Shown here: positions 1-12,884 of the stretch, in pieces | How positions within the stretch are numbered: the stretch's first letter is position 1 | Layout: every line of letters begins with the position of its first letter | NCBI GenBank assembly: GCA_035048495.1 | Contig: CM068544.1 | Coordinates: 15,122,138-15,186,137, forward strand | Length of the DNA: 64,000 nt | Direction of reading: 5' to 3' | From: Euptelea pleiosperma | Taxonomy: Eukaryota > Streptophyta > Magnoliopsida > Ranunculales > Eupteleaceae | Notes under the pieces: generated by a model | What the model saw: only the letters and a program-made list of their open reading frames with translations | What the model was told of the DNA's origin: nothing | Database searches by the model: none | Made by a program: the position numbers and the translations under genes

Positions 1-613
1 ACTACAATACGTAAAAATTTTTGTGACGACAGTTAGTTGCAACTAAACATATACTGTTTTAGCCACAACAATAAGTCCCCACTAAAACTACGATACCTGA
101 CACTTTTTGTGACGATATTTAGTTACAACTAAATATATATTTTTAGCCATGACAATATGTCGCCACTACAAGTACGATACCTGACACGTTTTGTGACAAT
201 ATTTAGTTGCCACTAAATATATTTTATTAGCCACGACAATAAGTCGCCACTAACACTATGATACATGACACTTTTTGTGGCGATACTTAGTTGCAACTAG
301 AAATCGTCACTAAAAAAAATTTAATTTTATACTTTAGTGGCGATATATACCTTTAGTGACAATAAGTTTGTTTAAGTAGCGACGATAAATCGTGTAGCTA
401 AACATGTTATTTTTAGCGACGATTATAATTTGGCGGCTGAAAAGTTCACTTGTAGGGGCGACTATAAAAAGTCATAGCTAAAACTTTTGGCCACAGCACT
501 TTCCGCGGCAGTCTAGTGGCGATGAAAATGTTGCCACTAAAAGATTTAGTGACGACTTTTAGACTTCTAGCCGCGAAATATTTCGCGGCTAAAAGTCAAA
601 TTTCTTGTAGTGG
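1..613. mobile_element. CACTA-type terminal region or short non-autonomous CACTA element
   Basis: The window opens with ACTACAA, which would be a CACTACAA terminus if the base before it is C. The stretch closes near 606-612 with TTGTAGTG, the inverse of that terminus. Between them are many degenerate direct and inverted copies of a GTGGCGAC / TAGTGACGAC-like motif with AT spacers, the usual look of CACTA subterminal transposase-binding repeats. There is no coding capacity. Because the first base of the element would lie outside the window, it could also be one end of a larger element. Confidence 0.6.
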
Positions 614-2033
614 ATGTGCTGTTTAGGATCCTAGCTAGTCCTCCTTGTTTGTGTTTAAATGTTGAAATGAAGAAATAAACACGATTTTTATACCATTTAG
701 TATATGGTTTATTATAGTCGAGCTAGGTTTATTAATCTTTTTTTAAAACCAAGTTTAAACTAGTTATGATTAAAATTATGTGCTTTATCTGCATTCAATT
801 GTTGCATTTTTTACATTCTTTTACTATCAAAGATGCTACATTTGTGGTGCTTAAGAGAGCGGGACTTGTTAACTGTGGTATTTGGATGGTTGATGAGGGC
901 TTTAAATTGCATCTTTGTGTACACTTACATTTACTTGGTAGTCATTTGCATGTCACGAGTAGTAGCATGAAATTTCTGGAGTTGATTTGCCAGTACATGT
1001 TCGATCATTGATTAACTTGCTTCTACTTCACAGAAGGGCTAGTGCCTCGAAGTTTAGTTGATTTTTTCTCTTTTACTCTGTAAGCGTTCTTTACCTTCCA
1101 TGTTTGGTTAAGTATTCATCCTCATACAGTCATACCTAATGTCTTTTTTCTTGTACTAATGGTATTTGCATGGCTCAACTCCTCATTCGCTTTTGTATAT
1201 TTGCTATTATTGCTCCTGCAATTGTTTTCCATGGGAAGTCATTGACACAAATATTTTTTTTTTCTTTTATTAGTGTGTTTGTGTGTGGGTGTGTCATTTG
1301 AAGTAAGTTTTCTTGTAGTAATTCTTCTTTCCGAAGTTTTAAATGAGCAAAAGTTAAATCTGAAAAGGTGGTCGATCACCATAACTTTTTGATATAGATT
1401 TGTTTCAGTAATTTACTTTGTGGATTTAATCTGCTAGCAACATATGAAAAAGAAAGAGACAAATTTATGATGGTTCCTCACTTTAAATCAATAACTAATT
1501 TTCTTTTTTCTTTTTGATTAGTATGTGGAATGACCAACTTTCTCAACATGCATTGACAACTTTCTTATTAGTAATGGATTTTCTAATCCATTACTTCTTG
1601 GAAATGGGAACAACTCATTTGCAAAAGATAGAACTTTGTAGTGGGTTATAGGTTAAAGTTTGTAAATAAACAATATTTATTTTTTGTTTTGTTTAAACTG
1701 AGTCTTAACATTTCATATTCTAATAATTTTATTATTTGTTTGTAGAGACTAGATGCTGATTGACCTGACTTGATGTTGATTGGTCTAGCTAGATGCTGAT
1801 TGATATGTCTTCTCCTACCAGTGTCTTTTTTGTTATTTTTAACTATCAGTTTGAATTTAGAACAACGAATATTGTAATCTATTTTTAGATATTTAATACA
1901 TGTTCTCATAGAAATAAAGCAAGTATTGCATGCTATAGATATTGAATATTATATGTTATTATAGAAATAATGCAGGATATATATAGGTTATAGGTACTAT
2001 AGGTTATTGGTATAAAAAAAATCTAATAAAAAA
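614..2033. other. Intergenic, no gene recognised
   Basis: AT-rich sequence with no convincing coding signal. A short open frame at 766-1011 has no recognisable family. A few direct copies of an AGATGCTGATTGA-like motif occur near 1750-1804. Confidence 0.5.
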
Positions 2034-2516
2034 CTTCAAAACAATTACCGACGGCCGTTGACTGTTGTTATATGTGATAATTACCGATGGCCGGAGTTGT
2101 GACCGTCGGTATAGGTGATAGAGCGACAGTCAATGGCCGTCGGTAATCATTTTCTATGTGAGGATAATCTTTTATAAATATTTACTGATGGCCATGACTG
2201 TCGGTATAGGTGATATATACCGACAGTTGTTTCTGGCCGTTGGTAAAAGTGACGTATAGCGATGACGTGTGGCCGTCGATAAAAGGTTAATGTCGTCGGT
2301 ATATGTAGCTTCGACTATGAAGTTATTTTGGCGGAAAGGACTTTATACCGACAGCCAGTTCAGAATCGACCGTCGGTAAAACCTTTACCGACATATGTTT
2401 TACAGACACCTACCAACGGCCATGTTGATCGTCGGTATAGCATTTATCGACGAAATTCAACCTTTTACCGACAGCCTCTGGCTATCGGTAAAACCCTTTT
2501 TTGTTGTAGTGGGAAG
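2034..2516. mobile_element. CACTA subterminal repeat cluster with one terminus
   Basis: About ten copies, in both orientations, of a TACCGACGGCC / GGCCGTCGGTA motif lie between 2048 and 2490. They are followed by a terminus reading TTGTTGTAGTG at about 2505-2515, the inverse of a CACTACAAC CACTA end. This is a different motif set from 1-613, so it is a separate family. I did not find a matching left terminus, so the element is probably truncated or deleted internally. Short open frames here are repeat sequence, not genes. Confidence 0.65.
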
Positions 2517-4157
2517 ATGAAAGACCTTATGGAAAGGTCTAGAGTTTTGATCAAGGAGATTGAGTCTCTTGAGAAAGCTAGACATCCTCAGAGTTCTTCA
2601 ACTCAAAAGAGGAGTGATCCCTAGAGAAATGTCCAATCCACAAGAATCACATCTATGTGGGTTAGAAAGGATTCTCTAAGGAGAAATGTTCTGAATCATT
2701 CTATTTCTGAGCAACGAGCTCTTCATTCCTTCATGATTTCCATTCTTATTCTTTGTGGAGGGATTTTTTGTTTTCTTATAGTTTTTCTACTTTTTTTTTT
2801 CTTTGCTTTTAAAGAATAAAAATTAAAAAATTTTAGAAAATCAAAAGATTCAGTGTTAAGGAGAATGTTTAAATTGTTAATTATTGTAAATTTTGCTGAG
2901 CGATAATTTGTGAGAACATTCAAGAAACTAGACTTAACACTATTAGTAAAGCTTTGCTAATCTCAGTATTATATCTTTTGATTATTAATGATTGGTCAAC
3001 TTTACTAGTTTGCATTAGTTGATTATTGATACAGTATATCTGATATATCTTCACATACACACTAATTATTATTGGTGGGTACGAATCTGATAAGAGGTGT
3101 GCGATCTTGTATTATTGGAATTAAAAATAAATCTCTACTGACTATAACTTCAAGTTAGTAGTGTTTCTGCTTTCAGTAGATTTTGAAACTTCAATATAAT
3201 CAACTGTTGGATTCCCAATGTGAGAGTTCATATATAGGAAAGAGTTCCCCTAAAAACTAGAGTGAAAGTCGTCTGGATGGCCCTATTTGAAATTGAAATC
3301 TGATTCTTATTGCTGCAGAAAAGGGCTACCTACGAGGAGTATGAAAGCTACCACATTAAATAAGTGAAAAACAATAAATTTGCTAAAAAAATTCTTATCC
3401 ATTAGCAAATACACTTGTACAAGATCGTATGTGAGAACCCAATGAGCTCTAATGAGAATTTTATAGTCGGATATAGGATACCTCTAGATTCTGATTTATA
3501 TGATAAATTATTACTGAAATCTATCATGTACCACGGTTAAAATTAGATCACTTACACTTGATGATATTACTGTTGATATTTGAATCTACGATTACTAGTG
3601 GTTTGTGACTTGCACTAAATTTTAAAGAGTTGATATTATTGATGAAACAAAATTGAACTAATTTGTTTAGTTACTTTTTCAAAATAACTCAAATTTTAGT
3701 GCCTATCAAGATTGATTCATGAATTGAAATTTGACATTTTTTCTGAATATTATTATCTTGATTTATCATCTTTTTTTGAGCTATTTCAAAAATGGTATTT
3801 GATGTGAAAAGATTTGATTAGGGACTTGAAAAATGGACCTATAATTTAAAATTTTTAATTAAAGTTTTTTTAGCCTGAGTCCAATCGATTGGACTGCACA
3901 GGCCAATCGATTGGACAACGCACGCGGATCTTATTTTTATAAAACCCAAAATGGGTCATTTTTTTGCTCCAATCGATCCCTCCACCTCTCAAACTTCTCC
4001 CAATCGACCACGAGTGCCCAATCTATTGTTCCACAAGATTTTTGTGGTGTGTTGCTCTCTATTTCTTTGGTTTCTCACTTCATCCTCTTCATTTTTTTTG
4101 TGAACTATTTGGTACAAAATGGGATTTTTCTGGTATTTGCTTCCATTTCTTGTCCTT
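2517..4157. other. Intergenic, no gene recognised
   Basis: A short possible coding remnant follows the CACTA end (about 2517-2624, encoding a charged stretch with KEIESLEKA), with no family assignment. The rest is AT-rich. Near 3882-3917 a short motif (CCAATCGATTGGAC and variants) occurs twice just before the gag-like relic and may belong to the leader of that retroelement. Confidence 0.4.
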
Positions 4158-5204
4158 ATGGCGGACAACCCCAGACGTCGGAGGACCATTGTTCGCTCCG
4201 ACGATGAGAACGATGATAATGAACCTCTTGTGCTTAGGAGTCAATCTCGTGCCAAATAGAGAGGAAAACCATCTACCTCAAGACATCCTGAGATATGAGA
4301 ATCATCTAGAGGAACGAGAAGAGCTCGATCTCGAGTACGATCTAGTCCTACAGAGATTCCTGAGGTTAGTGCACCCATTTCTCTTTTTCTGTCTCGTTCA
4401 GCTAGAGAGAGATTTGAGCATTTTGATACTCATAAATTTATAATTGAGAGAATGGTTTTGGTTCTATCATGGAATCCTTTGTTTATTCCATTTTTACTTC
4501 TAGGCAGTGGATTCCAAGCAATGCGCCTGAACATGTCATACTATCCTATTTTGGTCAAACTTTTCTATGCTAACATGCATTCCATTCAGTGAGATGATGA
4601 GAGTCAACTATCGCTTGAGACTTATGTCTCTAGGGCTCACTTGACTATTACCCCCGATCTGATCTCTACCTTATTGAGCATTCCTCATCCTCCTACTCCA
4701 TATGAGTATCTTCCTAGCTAGGATTAGAGTGTTGATGATAGATAGAGCTCTCCTGACTGAGAATCCCATTGGTCGGACCTTAAATTGGAGATCGTATATT
4801 CTACTTACATCTCTTCTTCCTGATTATCGCTTGTTGCACCTAATTTGTGGGTACAACATCAATCCATATGGCCATGGGACATAGGTGAACATTGATCGTC
4901 TTCAGTTGCTATATCATCTTGGTTCTACTTTTCTCATTGACCTTCCTAGATTCATGTTTAGGGCCATGGCCAGAGCTAGCAATATGGCAAATCATCCATG
5001 TCTTACATTTCCTCTTCTTGTGAGTTCTATTCTTCTACATCTTGATGTTCCTATCTCACCGACGGAGGAGGTGTGTGAACCCATGAGACCCATTGGACCC
5101 TCTACTTTCTGTAAGAGTATGTCCCAAGTTCGTCGCATCACTGAGGTTCCTCCTGGTTTCGAGGATATCTATGATGATGAGTTGGGAGACAATACAGAGT
5201 AGGG
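4158..5204 (+). pseudogene. Gag-like 'putative plant transposon protein' of a retroelement, broken
   Basis: Reading from an ATG at 4158, the frames encode an arginine/aspartate-rich N-terminus (MADNPRRRRTIV, then DDENDDNEP). A region with FYANMHS and HLTITPDLISTLLSIPHPP follows, then a LLPDYRLLHLICGYNINPYG block, and later DLPRFMFRAMARASNMAN and a C-terminal segment to about 5202. This order is that of the plant retroelement ORF often annotated as a putative plant transposon protein, a gag-like ORF of LTR elements. From memory the family is continuous; here there are in-frame stops near 4258, 4591, 4721 and 4882 and at least two frame changes, so it is a dead copy. No protease or reverse transcriptase follows. 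The family call rests on motif recall, not a search. Confidence 0.6.
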
Positions 5205-5802
5205 AGAGCAGCATGTAGTTATAGAGATGCATCCTCCAGATACACAGCCTCCTTATATGCAGCCCTCTGAGATGCATGCGCTTATTCATTAGAGTCCCTT
5301 CCTCACGCTGACAGACATGCAGCGATACAGCGATACATAGAGCATCAGTTCACTTTGATGGGATTCGGTCAGCGTCCACCATTTCCAGAGCTGAACCAAC
5401 ATGATTGTACATGACTATCTTCTTAGTCTCGTGGGGAGAGACTTTGCTTGAGTTATCTGTATTTTTTTGGGATCATTGTACGCAGATAAACTCATTTATT
5501 TTGTGATTATACTCTGTATTATTTACTTGTTGATTTATAGCAGATCGAGTACAAATCTTTTTATCTTATGATATGACATGGTCTTGTGATTTTTGCTATT
5601 GAATGTTTCGATGTAAAAATCTCGTGTACTTGATTAATTTATTTTTTGCTATTATTGTTGGATTAAGTTAAATGAATCAGATTTAGATATATCTCTGATA
5701 TATTTGATCTGATTCAGTTAGATTAATCACTCTGATAAAATCAATCATACTATGATTGTATGCATGTGATTTAGTAACCTAGACTAGATTAATAAAAGTA
5801 AT

Positions 5803-5988
5803 TTAGGTTAAAGCGTTTAGATTAACTTTTAAACAACCTATTCACCTCCTCTAGGTCTGTATCTACTAAATACCAAGATTTTCATAGACAACTCCTAGGT
5901 TAAAGTATTTAGATTAACTTTTAAATTACCTATTCACCTCCTCTAGGTCTGTATCTACTAAATACCAAGATTTTTCATAGACAACTCC
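5803..5988. repeat. Tandem duplication, two 93-bp copies
   Basis: Copy 1 (5803-5895) and copy 2 (5896-5988) both begin TAGGTTAAAG and contain CTATTCACCTCCTCTAGGTC before ending ACAACTCC. The CACCTCCTCTAGG motif is typical of the 3' end of copia LTRs, so this is probably a duplicated LTR end. A weak primer-binding-like site (TGGTATCAAGAGC, one extra A compared with the initiator-Met consensus) follows at 6355-6367. Confidence 0.7.
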
Positions 5989-6533
5989 ATTGGACTAGCA
6001 AGTAGCTCGGAATAGTAACATAAGACAAACCTAAAATCCCACACACTTTATGTAACAGGTGGTTCTAGCTAGCAGGAGCATCCACAAATGGAATGGAGAG
6101 GATCGCACCAAGAATAAAAGGTCACTTTGCCCTAGAGAAAGTTTCCTAGGCAGAGAAGGAGACCGAACCAGATGGAGGAAGGTTTCCTCCTACTAGCAGG
6201 AAACCTTCTAATTTAGAGATAGAGGCTTCAATCTATAAAGGGAGGACGAGCCTCAACCTAAAAGGTATGTTGTAGAAGCCTAATCCTAATAGCTCATTCT
6301 TACTAAGAATTATAGTTGACTTGACCGTCAGAGTGTCTTCAGTCGGTACCACACTGGTATCAAGAGCTCTCACGGTCGTGATCTTTTTGTAAGACTTTCG
6401 TTCATCAGAGCCAAAGATTGATCCTATTGTAGTTGAGGGTAACATGGTTCTACCCCCACATACATTGTGTTTGGTTTGCTTCATATGTGTCTCTATTGTA
6501 CATTATTGCTTAATTTTGAGTTCTATTATGTGA

Positions 6534-8061
6534 TTGTGCATGTTTATTGCTTTGCTTACCCTTTGCCACTTTGCAACAAAAAGAGGGAGAACAATTGATC
6601 ATGTGTCACATACTTGCACTTATATGTTGTTCATTTGGTTCATTTGGTTATATATTTTTCTCTATGGTTCATCGAGTTACATATTTTTCTCATCTAGTAA
6701 TATATTTTTCTCGTTTCTATAATGTGTGTTTGTTTAAAGTGATGTGCAGACAAACAAGACTATAGACTTGAGATATTGAAGATGGGCATACAGATTTGAG
6801 GAGAACTATGAATGGGAAAAATTGTAATATTTATTTATTTCAATCTGTATGTCTGTATTGGTTTTGTCACACAATTGCTAAAGGGGGAGATTGTAAGGTC
6901 TATTTTGTGTTGGCAAATTTCATGTCAAACCTAGTGAGTCAAGTCTGTCATTTGTGTGTCACTGTTCAAGTGTTGGTTTGGATGTATAATCATAAAAAAT
7001 AGTTTTTATTAGAAAAACCTAACTCTGCCAAAACCCGTTTGAACAAACCCAAAGTTGTTGAACTAAGGCCAATATTCGTTTAAATAAGATGCAATGTTGG
7101 TTCGAATGAAGTTTGGCTAAAAGTTGCATGAATTGAGTTTTCATCTCAGGAAAGTTGGTTCAAACAAAATGCAACTTGGTTCGAATGACGTTGCGATTTT
7201 TCATTACGGAACTTGCTAAAAATATAATTTTCGCATGAAAAAGATTCCTAATGGATTTAGGATTCTTTATATAAGTCTTTAATGATATACAAACCTAAAA
7301 TTCGTAGGGTTTTAGAACACAGTAAAGATAAGAGAGAGAAGAATCCAATAGAGCATTGAGATTGACCTAAGGTTTTGTTGATGATCAAAACCATTCTTAT
7401 TGCTCTTGGTCTTTGAAGATCCGTTGATTTGAGGTTCTACCCTTTGATCTTACTTGATGGAGTTTGTTAAACTCTTCATGGATAAATTTACTTCCTCCAT
7501 GAAGTGTTAAACATTTCAGAATTATTGTTTACCATCCTTTGTGTGCTCCGCCCATTGTGTTGAGTGTGTACTCGTGGTGGCAAGCACGATTTTGTATGCT
7601 TCCAAATTAACTCAAGAACTCAGCCCTAAAGGCATTCTTGTGCAGTTCAAAGCGTGAAGTTACAAGATGATGCAATAAAGTAATGATTGGAGCTCGTGTG
7701 TGGATCGAGTTGTGATTTAGTTTGTGAAGTCAGTTGCATGGGTGTCTATACTTCTATTAATGTTTTGTTTTTACTAGACGTGGTTTTGAGGTTTTTTCCG
7801 TTGAGGTTTTTCTCATTATATATCACATGCATATTGATTGTTTGTATATATTAAAACTAGAATGAACAACTTAAGGAAGATATATCCTCGATATATTTAA
7901 CTTAAAATTGGTCAATCTGTATCATTTTCGCTTTAACAATCCATGCGATAGGATCCTAGATACCGATCTAATTTGAATAGAGTTAATTAATTGTTAAAAT
8001 TTGAATCAGGTCTATTCACCCCCCTTCTAGGTCTTATGAATACATAAACTTAGGTATTTTC
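6534..8061 (+). mobile_element. 3' end and LTR of a Ty1-copia (SIRE-like) retrotransposon
   Basis: A polypurine tract (AAAGGGGGAGA, about 6880-6890) is directly followed by TGTAAGG, the expected LTR start at 6892. The preceding 350 bp holds an AAAAAGAGGGAGAACAA segment, as found downstream of copia pol. The LTR continues about 1.15-1.17 kb to a CTATTCACCCCCCTTCTAGG motif (8021-8040), characteristic of copia LTR 3' ends, and stops near 8044 (TACA) or 8061 (TTTTCA). No pol or second LTR is present, so this is a 3' remnant. The exact right end is uncertain. Confidence 0.65.
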
Positions 8062-8416
8062 AATTGGTGGTGGAGGATCATCCTTGATCAACAGTGTTCA
8101 AGTTTAGTATCTGTTACAACTCGATGGATTTCTCATTGACTCGTCTACTCTACTCCGATGAAATGATTTATTTGCCAAATGATCTCTTGCAGACATAGAA
8201 TAACAACAGCCATAAATTCTCAGGTCAGTGAAATAGATGACGCCATATTCTTTTCTCTAATTTTTGTTTTCCTTCTGTTTCTCTCTTCACCAACCCTTGA
8301 ACCTTAGACCTTATGGGTATCTTAAGATACTCCAAACCAACAAGGCATCACCTCCCCCTATTCGAGGTCAGACTACAAGCGACCCAAATTTGGGGGTTTC
8401 AATACCTTCTTCTCGA

Positions 8417-8652
8417 CTGTAGCACCACTCTCTTTACGGCTTCCATGGGTTGGTGGTACTCCAAATCTCAAATTTCATGGCTCGTTGCTCGGATAATTAA
8501 TTGAGTGTTAATTGGCTTACACACGGATAGGATGAAACTGTAGCACCACTCTCCTTGCGGCTTTCATTGTTTTGTGATGCTCCAAATCTTGGATTCCATG
8601 GCTTGTTGCTCGGATAATTAATTGAGTGTTACTTGGCTTACACACAGATAGG
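8417..8652. repeat. Tandem duplication of about 118 bp inside the CACTA TNPA-like region
   Basis: Two direct copies (8417-8530 and 8537-8652) both begin TGTAGCACCACTCTC and end CTTACACAC(A/G)GATAGG, with about a dozen differences. The second overlaps the C-terminal end of the TNPA-like frame on the - strand. The divergence suggests an old event. Confidence 0.8.
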
Positions 8653-9297
8653 GTAAGGTGCTGCTTGGTTGCATGAGGTAATGAAATTTTCGTTCTCTCT
8701 TTGTTTGATTGGGTAAATATTTGCAGTTTTGATGTTGACTTTGATCGCCTTTCTTTTTGGGCTTCACGATAAGCCAACCCCTCTTCTGATATTTTTGTAG
8801 TCACAAAAGCTTCCAAATCTGTTTGATCAATGTAATCGTACTTTAATGGCTTGAGATTTAGAAGCTCCGTTTCCGCCAAATGAGGAATGATATTATTTGA
8901 ATTCAACTTTGTCTTAAAATCCCTCCATTTGGTACCGATAAAGGACAATGTATGGCGTTTGTTGTTTGGGTCCAACACAAAATGCTCCTGCAAGTTAATT
9001 AAGAGTCAATTACATAAGATGACAAAGTAAGATTTTAAAACATCATTTCTTACTAATTTGAATTTTTACCCGAACACATGTCCAACATTTTTCTTTCAAC
9101 TCAGCTGGCACATCTTTCCAAACTGCATACCTAATTGGAATCATCTGGCATGAAATCAGACTAGCATATGTGGACAAAGCTGCTCCACTATTTTCTATCG
9201 ATACCCCATCTTCATTGTATTTAACTACTAGCTTCTCACTTGACTTTAATACTTGATCCAATTTTGTTACGTCTCGACTTTTCTTTTTTAGATACAT
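8517..9297 (-). pseudogene. TNPA-like second protein of CACTA element (plant transposase, Ptta/En/Spm family)
   Basis: Two - strand coding blocks. The upstream block (9297-9043) encodes YLKKKSRDVTKLDQVL, then a segment with IPIRYAVWKDVPAELKEKCW. The downstream block (8993-8517) starts EHFVLDPNNKRHTL and contains GTKWRDFKTKL, then DLEAFVTTKISEEG and a basic AQKERRSKS stretch. This matches what I know of the Ptta/En/Spm transposase domain: a tryptophan-containing W(K)DVP motif, then LDP...KWR.FK, then a conserved 'AFV...S' segment followed by basic residues. The 50-bp gap between the blocks looks like an intron. The N-terminal part is missing and the C-terminus is altered by the 118-bp tandem duplication. 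It lies downstream of TNP2 on the same strand, as in other En/Spm elements. Family assignment is by motif recall. Confidence 0.65.
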
Positions 9298-9866
9298 GAC
9301 TTATTTGCGGTTCCATACTAGAAAACAATTGAATAGTTAGTATAGTAATAAATTAAGTCAATGTAAAGAAGTTAGTACATGAAAGAATAAATATAAAGAA
9401 CAATGATATAAAAAGACAAATATAAACAACAAAGATATGAAAAGGCAAAATGTATTTTCATTAATAAAAATCCTCAAATATATGAGGGGGGGACATCCAA
9501 CCTTACCCCTATCCCACAATTATAAAAAGTTAATTATGAATTTCTAATATCAGTCCAAATTCCTTCAGAATGATCATGTCACACATATGACTCCTCAAAC
9601 TCTTCAATGTCATCATGAGTTAGTAATACACGAGTAACAGACTAATGTTCGTTACAAACATCAATGAAATCATCATCATAGTCATTTTTAGGATACTCTC
9701 TCGTAGGAGTTGAGAGAACAATTAACATTTTAGGATCAAGTTGGTCTTCTACGTAAAAAACTTGTTTTGCCTGAAAAGCCAAAATAAAAGAATCCGATTT
9801 GTGGCCTATAGACCAAGCTCAACTGATGTGAAACCAAGCTCATCCTTTTTTATGCTATTCTTATTG

Positions 9867-12600
9867 TCAACCAATCACATTTAAATATCGGAATCTTGAA
9901 TACGTTGTAATCAAGCAGCCATATCTCATTAAAACACCATAAAAACACATCTGTCCAATGATCAGATTCTGATCCTTTGCGCTTGCGATTTGAAGTACTT
10001 CGGCCACTATGTTCACTTCGCTGTTTTGGTTCACACGTGAATTATCCCAATTTGTAGTGTGATAACGACAACCATTAATAATGTAGCCATGACATTTGAT
10101 TACATTACGACTAGGTCCTTGTGCTATCCACCTCAACGTGTTCGAGATATTATTTTGACCTCCTAATTCATCTTCAACCTATAAAGTTTTAAATGGTTAG
10201 ACATGTTTATTTATGACTTACAAAAAAATACAAACATCAATAAATTATGGTACCATTTGTCGTATCTAGGATATAAAAGTACGATTGTGTTCCATTTGTA
10301 ACCACTTTTGATTTTTTGATTGATGGCGATAATTTACCTTGAGGTAAGACATATGCTCGCTGTTAAGGTAGAAATAAAACAACACAGAGTTAAAATGCAG
10401 TCCCTGAGCAACGAAACAAAAATTAATTAACTGAAAAGGGAGAACAAAATATCGTTACATGATGTAAGTTTGAACATCATTCATGTTTAACAACACATAA
10501 CGATGTGCCTACTCCCAAGACTCATTATCAACTTGGATGACATTGCCACCTAGCAAAGGCTTGCCATCAAAGAGCAGCTTCTCATATTCAGTACTACCTG
10601 TTACCTTATTTTAATGAAAGGAAATCACAATTGCATCTAAATTAGATAAGTATTCTATACAAAACTCAATTGCTTCTTCTGTAATATAACATTTAGCAAT
10701 GCAGCCTTCTGGACGATTTCGATTGCGTACATGACCTTTTAAAACCTTCATGAACCTATAATATATATGAAAAGAACCATATTAATGACACTAACCAATT
10801 TTGGCAAATGATAAAATACTAGTGTATAGTTTTGTAGAATATACCTTTCGAAAGGATACATCCACCGAAAGTGCACTGGCCCACATAATCGGACTTCTTT
10901 GACAAGATGCATCATTAGATGAACCATTATGTCGAAGAACGATGGTGGAAAGTACTTTTCAAATTAACAAAATGTAAGTACAAGATTATCTTATATATCA
11001 ATTAATCTTGTCACATCTACTGCTTTGCTGCAGAGAGCATTAAAGAAGAAACATAATCTACTGATAGCCACTCTCACCTGTTTTGGCAACAACGAACGTA
11101 TTATCACTGGCAGCAGTTGTTGCATCAACATACAACAGTCGTGAGACTTAAGACCATACAACTTCAAATCTTCCATTGAGACATAGTTTCTGAAATTCGA
11201 AGAGTATCCTTCTGGGACTTTGAGTGTATACAATGTTTTGCAGAATATCATATTCTCGTCCTTAGATAATGTATAACACGCTGGAGGCAAATACATTTTT
11301 GTCCCTCTGATCTGAGGTTCTAATTGCTCCCTCAAACCCATATCTAAAAGGTCCAGCCGAGAATTAATATCATCCTTTGTTTTTCCTGGTATATTCAGTA
11401 ATGTCCCAACAATGCTCTCGCACACATTCTTCTCAACGTGCATAACATTCAAATTATGTCGGACATACAAAAATTTTCAATATTCAAGCTCAAAGAATAT
11501 CGACTTCTTCTTCCAACAATTTGAGGATCCAACCAGCTCATCCACAATGTCTTCTTCTCGCAGTCGCTTTGATTTTCTCGACTTCTTGAGAATTATCTTC
11601 TTTTTTCCCCATGAGAATTTGATTCCTTCTATATTCCTTAGTATTTGCTCTCCACTTAACGATTTTGGAGTTGACCCCAACTCTTGTGTACCATCAAACG
11701 CCTTCTTTTGTTTTCAGTATGGATGATTCACTGGAAGAAATATTCTATGACCGATATATATATATTCTTCTTTCCATGTTTTAGTTTATGAGAATGAGTC
11801 TCTCCGCTGCATATTGGTTAAGCATAATATCCCTTGACGATGCAACCACACAAGATGCCATATGCAGGAAAATCATTGATTGTCCATAACAATACAGCGT
11901 ATAACGTAAATGATTCATGTCGATATGTATCATTCACTTTAATACCTTCCTCCTATAGAATTTTCAGATCCTCAATCAATGGTGCCAAGTAAACATCAAC
12001 GTCGTTGCTAGGCTATTTTGGACCTGATATTAACATTTTCTCTTCATGCACAACCAAAGTGGAAGGTTGTAGATTACCATTAAGACCGGCCAACAATAAC
12101 TGTCTGCTAAATTGCATACTATGTGAATTTATTTCATCTGCTGCAATACCTACTCGAAGGTTTCTTGGTTCTTTGGCAAACTTCGGATACCTACCGTCTA
12201 TTAACTTCCATGCTGGGGAGTCTGCTAGATGACGGATTTGACCATCAACTTCTACTCTTTCATGATAATGTCATGTCAAGTCTTTTGCTGTCTGCTCGGA
12301 ATGAAATATCCTTTGGAACCTCGAGATAGGTGGAAAATACTACATTTCTTTCGTAGGGAGCCCTTTATTTTTTTTCGTCTTATTCTTGTTTACCTTCCAT
12401 CTTGACATTCCACAAATGGGACATATCGTTGCATCTTTGTACTCCTTTCTATAGAGTATGCAATCGTTGTGACATGCATGGATCTTCTCATATGACATTC
12501 CCAATGCAAACAATGTCTTCTTTGCCTGATGGATGGATAATAGAAGTTCATTATCATTTGGGAGCATGTCTCCCAACAATTATAGCAGCTCTGAAAATCT
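9867..12600 (-). pseudogene. TNP2-type transposase of CACTA element with DUF4218 and DUF4216 modules, broken
   Basis: The - strand encodes, in order, the N-terminal TNP2 zinc-finger-like block with CHNDCILYRKEYKDATICP (about 12579-12340). Next comes a block with HIRHLADSPAWK and RNLRVGIAADE (12260-11800), then SIFFELEY followed by YVRHNLNVMHVEKNVCESI (11500-10991), the hallmark of TNP2. DUF4218 follows (10990-10600: HLMMHLVKEVRLCGPVHFRW, a probable intron at MYPFER, then GHVRNRNRPEGCIAKCYITE). DUF4216 is at 10136-9867 (CRYHTTNWDNSRVNQNSEV and FYGVL...YGCL). TNP2 catalyses cut-and-paste transposition by binding CACTA termini. Here several frameshifts and stops interrupt the frame, and part of the DDE core between about 11800 and 12300 is out of frame. 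The - strand and gene order agree with the right terminus at 14781. Confidence 0.8.
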
Positions 12601-12884
12601 TTGTCAGACCACCCATTCTTATATTTTAAGTTTCACAGTCTGACTAATGCCAATAATTTTGTAAACTTTGAGCAACCTGGATATAAAGGCTTATCGGCAT
12701 CTTCAAATAATTTTTTAAATATTCTAGGATCATTCGTGACATCATCGTATGCATCTTGAACCATTTCTATTGCATCGCCAGCATTGTCTGGAGCTATCCC
12801 TCACATCTCTTGATTGATGAAATCTTCTACATATTAGAGAGGAGATAATTATCTTCTTCTTCACTAAAAATATTACTCTTTCAA

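Noticed and set aside
766..1011. Open frame of 81 codons as a possible small gene
   Set aside because: AT-rich, no recognisable domain, no splice or promoter support, flanked by transposon sequence.
2328..2624. 98-codon open frame
   Set aside because: Most of it is CACTA subterminal repeat (TACCGAC units) read in frame; only the last 37 codons could be real coding remnant.
6355..6367. Primer-binding site TGGTATCAAGAGC as proof of an LTR element
   Set aside because: It has an extra base compared with the consensus, and no LTR pair could be matched; kept only as a remark.
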